Made by a program: the position numbers and the translations under genes. The notes under the pieces are model-generated. The model was given only the letters and a program-made list of their open reading frames with translations. It searched no databases and was not told the DNA's origin. Below are positions 60,326-64,000 of a DNA stretch of 64,000 nucleotides, one piece after another; within the stretch, counting starts at the first letter, position 1; each line of letters opens with the position of its first letter. The DNA comes from JABLTI01 sp035528035 (GTDB taxonomy: Archaea; Asgardarchaeota; Heimdallarchaeia; JABLTI01). The stretch lies in the NCBI GenBank assembly GCA_035528035.1, contig DATKZI010000026.1:192289-256288 (forward strand), in the 5' to 3' direction.

Positions 60326-62317
60326 ATGGCAAGTTATGCGAAGAACGAATTACAAGAGAAAGTCCTATCGGTGTTCACCACTCAGACGAAAGCATTGTCT
60401 TGTAAAGAACTTGCTGCCTTGCTAGATAAACCGCCCAAAGACCTCAGTCAAACGCTGAAACAGATGGCCAACAAGGAATTACTCTTCCGTGAAAAATGTA
60501 AACGTCAGCTTGATCAAGCGGTTTATCTTTACCAGAAAGAACCTTCAGCAGAAGCTGCCCAAGCGACCACTAAAAAGAAATGCAACAACTGCCAGTGGTT
60601 CTCCGGACTGGAAAAATGCACCTTACTATTACTAGTAAAAGAGAACGCTCCTTGGATGCTTCGTGGAGAACTAAAAGACCGATGTGAAGCGGTCAGCTTA
60701 CATGGGATTGAAGAGTGCCCTTATTTTTCTTCGCGGAATAGCGGTAGGGTTCGGAGTAGAACCATGCACGCGTTCATCAAGGAGAATACCGATCCAGTAA
60801 CTTTAGAGTTTCGTTGTCCCGTTGAGCGTTGCGGGAAGGTCATCGAGGAATTCAGTGCTACCTTGCTCCGAAGAAATCTTGGTGCTAACGCTTTGTATTG
60901 CCCCCATTGCAGCTCCCCGATCAATTTTCCCTATAGTGCTGGTCGGGAAAGATACCAAGCACAATACTATGACAGTCAACATGATATTCTGCAGCGGTCG
61001 TATTTTCAACTAACCGGTTTACCCATGGAAGGTCGCTATGAGGAAGAACGGCAATATGGCTTCTCGATCGTTAAACCAGGTAGTTATTTTCTGGATCTTG
61101 ATAATGAGGTCATCTATGTAGGAAGCAAGCTCAACCCCGAAGAATTGGTCATATCAAAGGACTTTGCCTACTTTTCACTCAGACAGTTGGACTATATCGC
61201 TGTTAAGCATTTTGAAGACTATGAACATCTCGAGGAAACGTTACATAAGGTTGACCCAACAACCAACAGAGAACTGTATCCCAAGTTACAGTTGCTGCAT
61301 TCGCCAGCAGCCATCGAAAGTGTGGACCCGACCATCCAAGAGATCGGGGGAAATGAGATATTGATCGCTACACGCGCACCGTTCTATCGGATGTTCTATG
61401 CCAATTTGTTGAACCGCAAAGCAGTGCTCGAGTTGAAAGCTGCAGAGTTCGCTGATGGAGAATTCAGAACTGAGTTCAAGCAGGCGGTAAAATCGTACAA
61501 TGAAGACCTCAAGCGGTATGCCTCCCCCCAGGATTTGACCTTCCGAGAGTGGCAACAACTAGAAGGAGGGTTTGCCACGCTCATGCTTACCCCGTTCAAA
61601 CTGGAAGCAGAGCAGTATGGATTCGAGAACGTTTCTCGAGAGAAAGCGCGTAAGGTGCGAGGAGAACCTTTTCTACCGTTTGGCTTATTTACTGCTCGAA
61701 CACCAAAAGCGTGTCTCGAGAATGGTGTTAATAAATTGGTGGACAACGAGATCAAAGAGGAGATCTATAACGAACTGCCGATGGCTTGGAACGATCTGCG
61801 GGGATGGTGCCATCGAAGGTATCCTACTGGACTATTTATGGATTATATCGAACCTCACAGAGCGATCGCTCAGCTCTGGACGGAAGAAGCGATCAGAAAC
61901 AAGGAGATCACCCCAGCTGATTTCAAAATAGTGCGGGGGAAACGCTACGAGCAGTATTACTGTATCGAACAAAATTCGCACGCCTATGCGGTTGTTCAGA
62001 AGATCAAAAAACAGACCATGCAAACAAGGCTAGCGCTTACTAGAGGGGGAGAATGGTCGGTGAAAAATGCCACTCATTTGGCAATAGATGAATTGAAGAA
62101 GATGCTGAACCAGCTAACCAATTCAACAGCGGACTTGTTCGTAGCAAAAAGTCCTACGATGCACATCAAAGCTCTTTGGAAAAAACTGCAAGAAACGAAA
62201 AATAAGATCTACTTGACCGAAAAGGAAAATCAGTTGCTGCAAAAACATGTTCGACGGTTCTTTAGGGAGGAATTCGTGTTCGAACCGATAGCAATAGCTG
62301 AAATTCTCTGTGGGTGA
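60326..62317 (+). CDS. Cas1 homologue with N-terminal HTH and zinc fingers
   Basis: The 663-residue protein has an N-terminal winged helix (about residues 8-70), a cysteine-rich region (C86, C89, C98, C120, C131 and the ribbon C164, C169, C192, C195), and then a Cas1-type integrase domain (about 245-560). Catalytic residues of Cas1 are all present: Glu413 in QLEGG, His496 in RGWCHRRYP, and Asp506/Glu509 in MDYIEPHR. The order and spacing match Cas1, whose standard motifs are EG near the first acid, H, and D-L-M-E-x-F-R. The C-terminal 100 residues are helical. Cas1 integrates DNA spacers into CRISPR arrays or, in casposons, the element into its target. Typical Cas1 is about 300 residues; the N-terminal half is an addition. 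No Cas2 is seen. Confidence 0.85.
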   Translation: MASYAKNELQEKVLSVFTTQTKALSCKELAALLDKPPKDLSQTLKQMANKELLFREKCKRQLDQAVYLYQKEPSAEAAQATTKKKCNNCQWFSGLEKCTLLLLVKENAPWMLRGELKDRCEAVSLHGIEECPYFSSRNSGRVRSRTMHAFIKENTDPVTLEFRCPVERCGKVIEEFSATLLRRNLGANALYCPHCSSPINFPYSAGRERYQAQYYDSQHDILQRSYFQLTGLPMEGRYEEERQYGFSIVKPGSYFLDLDNEVIYVGSKLNPEELVISKDFAYFSLRQLDYIAVKHFEDYEHLEETLHKVDPTTNRELYPKLQLLHSPAAIESVDPTIQEIGGNEILIATRAPFYRMFYANLLNRKAVLELKAAEFADGEFRTEFKQAVKSYNEDLKRYASPQDLTFREWQQLEGGFATLMLTPFKLEAEQYGFENVSREKARKVRGEPFLPFGLFTARTPKACLENGVNKLVDNEIKEEIYNELPMAWNDLRGWCHRRYPTGLFMDYIEPHRAIAQLWTEEAIRNKEITPADFKIVRGKRYEQYYCIEQNSHAYAVVQKIKKQTMQTRLALTRGGEWSVKNATHLAIDELKKMLNQLTNSTADLFVAKSPTMHIKALWKKLQETKNKIYLTEKENQLLQKHVRRFFREEFVFEPIAIAEILCG

Positions 62318-62324
62318 AGGTAGT

Positions 62325-62999
62325 ATGGAAACTGACAAGAACAATGATTGGTTGATTGACCTGAATGAATTTGTCGCTCAACTAGTAGCAACGAACGATC
62401 ATCGGCTGAAAAAGAACGAGCATAAGCAGCGATACAGGAATTTGTTAGAAACTCTCCTTGAGAAGAACGTCATACAAACGCACGCGTTCATTGTTAACTG
62501 GTTGGGGGAACTACTCACCAGTGGAGAAATGAAGCCAAAGACCGTTCAAGAAGTAATAAGCCAGATGCCTTGGGCTTGGGATAAGAGCAGAGCGCTCCTG
62601 GATACCAAGAAGAAGGAAGGCTTTTTAGAATTCACCAGGGATTCGAAAGGAAGGAAAATTTGTATCATAAGGATCAAGGATGGCTTACAAAAGATCAAAC
62701 AGATAACTAGCTTGTTCAATTTTTTGAAAAACTATTCAGAGCAAACTGGACAACTAGTGGTTGATTTTTATAAGGAGTATAAAGCGTACAATACTTGTCT
62801 TTACAAGTGGATGCAAAACGAGAAAGCACTAGCTGGAAAAATAGGTCGATATGAACCAGCTTCAGAGGAAGCACTAGATGAGTTGATAGAAAACATTGGT
62901 TCTTTAGCGATACTAGATACCGGGAGAGAGTTTCAGAAGAGATTACTGGATTTTATTAAGAAAGAACCTTTATTGCTTTATTCATTACGAAAGAGGTGA
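62325..62999 (+). CDS. Unknown protein, wHTH-like, between Cas1 and Cas4
   Basis: The 224-residue protein is helical and charged. The middle (about residues 75-125) with PWAWDKSRALLDTKKKEGFL and then KGRKICIIRIKDG has the spacing of a winged helix with its wing. I do not recognise a family. The start is ATG 62325 with AGGTAG at 62318-62323; GTG 62310 would overlap Cas1 by 8 bases. It is tightly placed between the Cas1 homologue and the Cas4-like gene, so it should be a third component of the same system. It is too long and of the wrong fold to be a standard Cas2. Confidence 0.65.
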   Translation: METDKNNDWLIDLNEFVAQLVATNDHRLKKNEHKQRYRNLLETLLEKNVIQTHAFIVNWLGELLTSGEMKPKTVQEVISQMPWAWDKSRALLDTKKKEGFLEFTRDSKGRKICIIRIKDGLQKIKQITSLFNFLKNYSEQTGQLVVDFYKEYKAYNTCLYKWMQNEKALAGKIGRYEPASEEALDELIENIGSLAILDTGREFQKRLLDFIKKEPLLLYSLRKR

Positions 63000-63006
63000 G
63001 AGGGTA

Positions 63007-63768
63007 ATGGTTGTTAAAGAATATGAATTGAACCTTAGTGTAACAGAGTTCTTATATTTTCTAGAATGTCCACAGAAATTTAGGTTGTACCGCATGCTGA
63101 ATCCTGTACCAGAGAAAGAGGATTTTATGGGAAATAGAAGGACAAATTCTTCGTATAAATTGCGAGGGTATAAAGGAAGTAAGGAGAAAGGGCTAGGCTA
63201 TCATCTTTTTTTTGAAACGTTTCATAAAGAATATGCTAAGGTTATTACTGAAAAGATACCTCCAGTAGAAATCCAAGAAGATAATGTGAAATTACTCTAT
63301 TGGGTGATCCAACAAGAGAAATACCTTGAAGCAAAAAAGCTCTACTACTGGTATCCATTTGCAACAGAGGTTCGATTAATGACTGAGAAACAAAGAGGAA
63401 TAATTGATTGTCTGGAGTTATGTGAAACGAAAAATGGTTTGCGATTGCTTGACTATAAACCTACAACAGAATCCAATGATGAACTAACTTTACTATTCTA
63501 TGCTAATTTATTGAATGACTATCGACTGGAGAATAGTGAAGAAGAGAGATTTGATTATGAGGTAGTAGAACTAGGCAATTATTATTACCAAATGGGTGTT
63601 AGAAAGATCTACAATTTATCGAAAGATAATAATTCATCGTTTGAAAGGATGTTTGAAAATATAATAGAAAAAATTGTTAAGGAAGAATTCTATCTAAATA
63701 AAAGCTCTTGTTGGAATTGTTATTTTAGAATTATTTGTAAAATGGAAATAGGAAAAAATAATGAATAG
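63007..63768 (+). CDS. Cas4-like PD-(D/E)XK exonuclease with Fe-S cysteines
   Basis: The 253-residue protein has the Cas4/RecB-type layout. Cys21 in FLECPQKFRL, His66 in LGYHLFFE, Glu121, Asp134 in RGIIDCLE and the Asp149-Tyr-Lys151 core (LLDYKPT) form the nuclease site. The C-terminal cysteines C235, C238 and C244 with C21 would hold a 4Fe-4S cluster. Cas4 trims pre-spacer DNA for Cas1. It is seven bases after the previous stop, in the operon with the Cas1 homologue. Codons here return to the A/T-rich style, so it may be an older or differently sourced part. Confidence 0.82.
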   Translation: MVVKEYELNLSVTEFLYFLECPQKFRLYRMLNPVPEKEDFMGNRRTNSSYKLRGYKGSKEKGLGYHLFFETFHKEYAKVITEKIPPVEIQEDNVKLLYWVIQQEKYLEAKKLYYWYPFATEVRLMTEKQRGIIDCLELCETKNGLRLLDYKPTTESNDELTLLFYANLLNDYRLENSEEERFDYEVVELGNYYYQMGVRKIYNLSKDNNSSFERMFENIIEKIVKEEFYLNKSSCWNCYFRIICKMEIGKNNE

Positions 63769-64000
63769 TGAAACCATTTGTAAAAATTCAACTATCCCAT
63801 CTTAATAAAATTAAAACGTAATGAAAAACAGTCAATATGGTGTGAATAGAGAATGATTTTGGAACAATGGAAAATTGGTAATGTGATGTGGCTTGTATAA
63901 TAAGAGGATAGATGCTCTAATATATGAGAATTAAATTCTATTTTTGACGTTCTTAAAAAGGATCCCAACTGTTAATCAAGATGAAATAAATATAAAATAT
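63769..64000. other. A/T-rich end of window, no gene seen
   Basis: Neither a gene nor two copies of a CRISPR repeat are visible in these 232 bases. A stretch TAATATATGAGA near 63919-63930 resembles one near 59324. If a CRISPR array or the end of a mobile element exists, it would lie beyond the window. Confidence 0.5.

Noticed and set aside
63769..64000. Leader of a CRISPR array at the window end
   Set aside because: No repeated unit is seen even once more within the window; the idea cannot be tested here.

Overview
The window is about 64 kb of AT-rich archaeal DNA, most likely from an Asgard archaeon of the Heimdallarchaeia type. Archaeal markers are a thermosome tail, NOP5 with fibrillarin, ribosomal protein eL42, a tRNA-Thr, a PAC2-family protein, Cdc48, TrmB and PadR regulators and a type IV pilin-like protein. 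The Asgard pointer is an ESCRT-III (Snf7-like) gene at 53.3-53.9 kb. The lineage is an inference, since no rRNA tree or search could be run.

Region 1 (1-25.7 kb) is mostly housekeeping: chaperonin end, an esterase and methyltransferase pair, regulators, tRNA-Thr(CGT), a membrane polyferredoxin, a sirtuin, the NOP5-fibrillarin pair, eL42, a Mrp ATPase, a sulfur-relay cluster (DsrEFH-like, DsrE2-like, TusA-like), a zinc/manganese-type ABC importer, a GtrA-GT2 fusion, a TrmB-controlled ABC exporter and cysS. Between tusA and the metal importer (14083-14231) lies the most striking item: a 5S rRNA gene in circularly permuted order. Its natural 5' and 3' ends are joined by a tetraloop hairpin, and its new ends form an apparent bulge-helix-bulge (BHB) splicing motif. 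Cutting at the standard BHB positions would release a 120-nt circle that restores the canonical archaeal sequence.

Region 2 (25.8-53.1 kb) is a duplicated cell-surface island. A block running cdc48 - beta-flower repeat gene - small winged-helix gene - SBBP propeller - C25-like peptidase occurs twice (about 26.04-31.20 and 35.65-42.32 kb). Copy A has a full-length cdc48 but only the last codons of its SBBP gene; copy B has the SBBP gene but a cdc48 lacking its first 69 residues. A second cassette, an Ig-like secreted protein followed by an LVIVD-repeat protein, occurs three times in progressive decay. Two toxin-antitoxin pairs lie among these genes.

Region 3 (53.2-64 kb) holds ESCRT-III, then a Cas-related locus: two overlapping RAMP genes (one Cas7-like, one a RAMP-like domain joined to a possible HD domain), a 53-residue AbrB-type regulator with a repeated operator, a LAGLIDADG protein, and an operon of a winged-helix protein, a Cas1 homologue with N-terminal helix-turn-helix and zinc fingers, an unknown protein and a Cas4-like nuclease. 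No Cas2 and no CRISPR array are visible. The Cas1 operon has richer GC and different codon use, suggesting transfer. Small relics of the ESCRT-III 3' end flank one toxin-antitoxin pair, so that site may attract integration.
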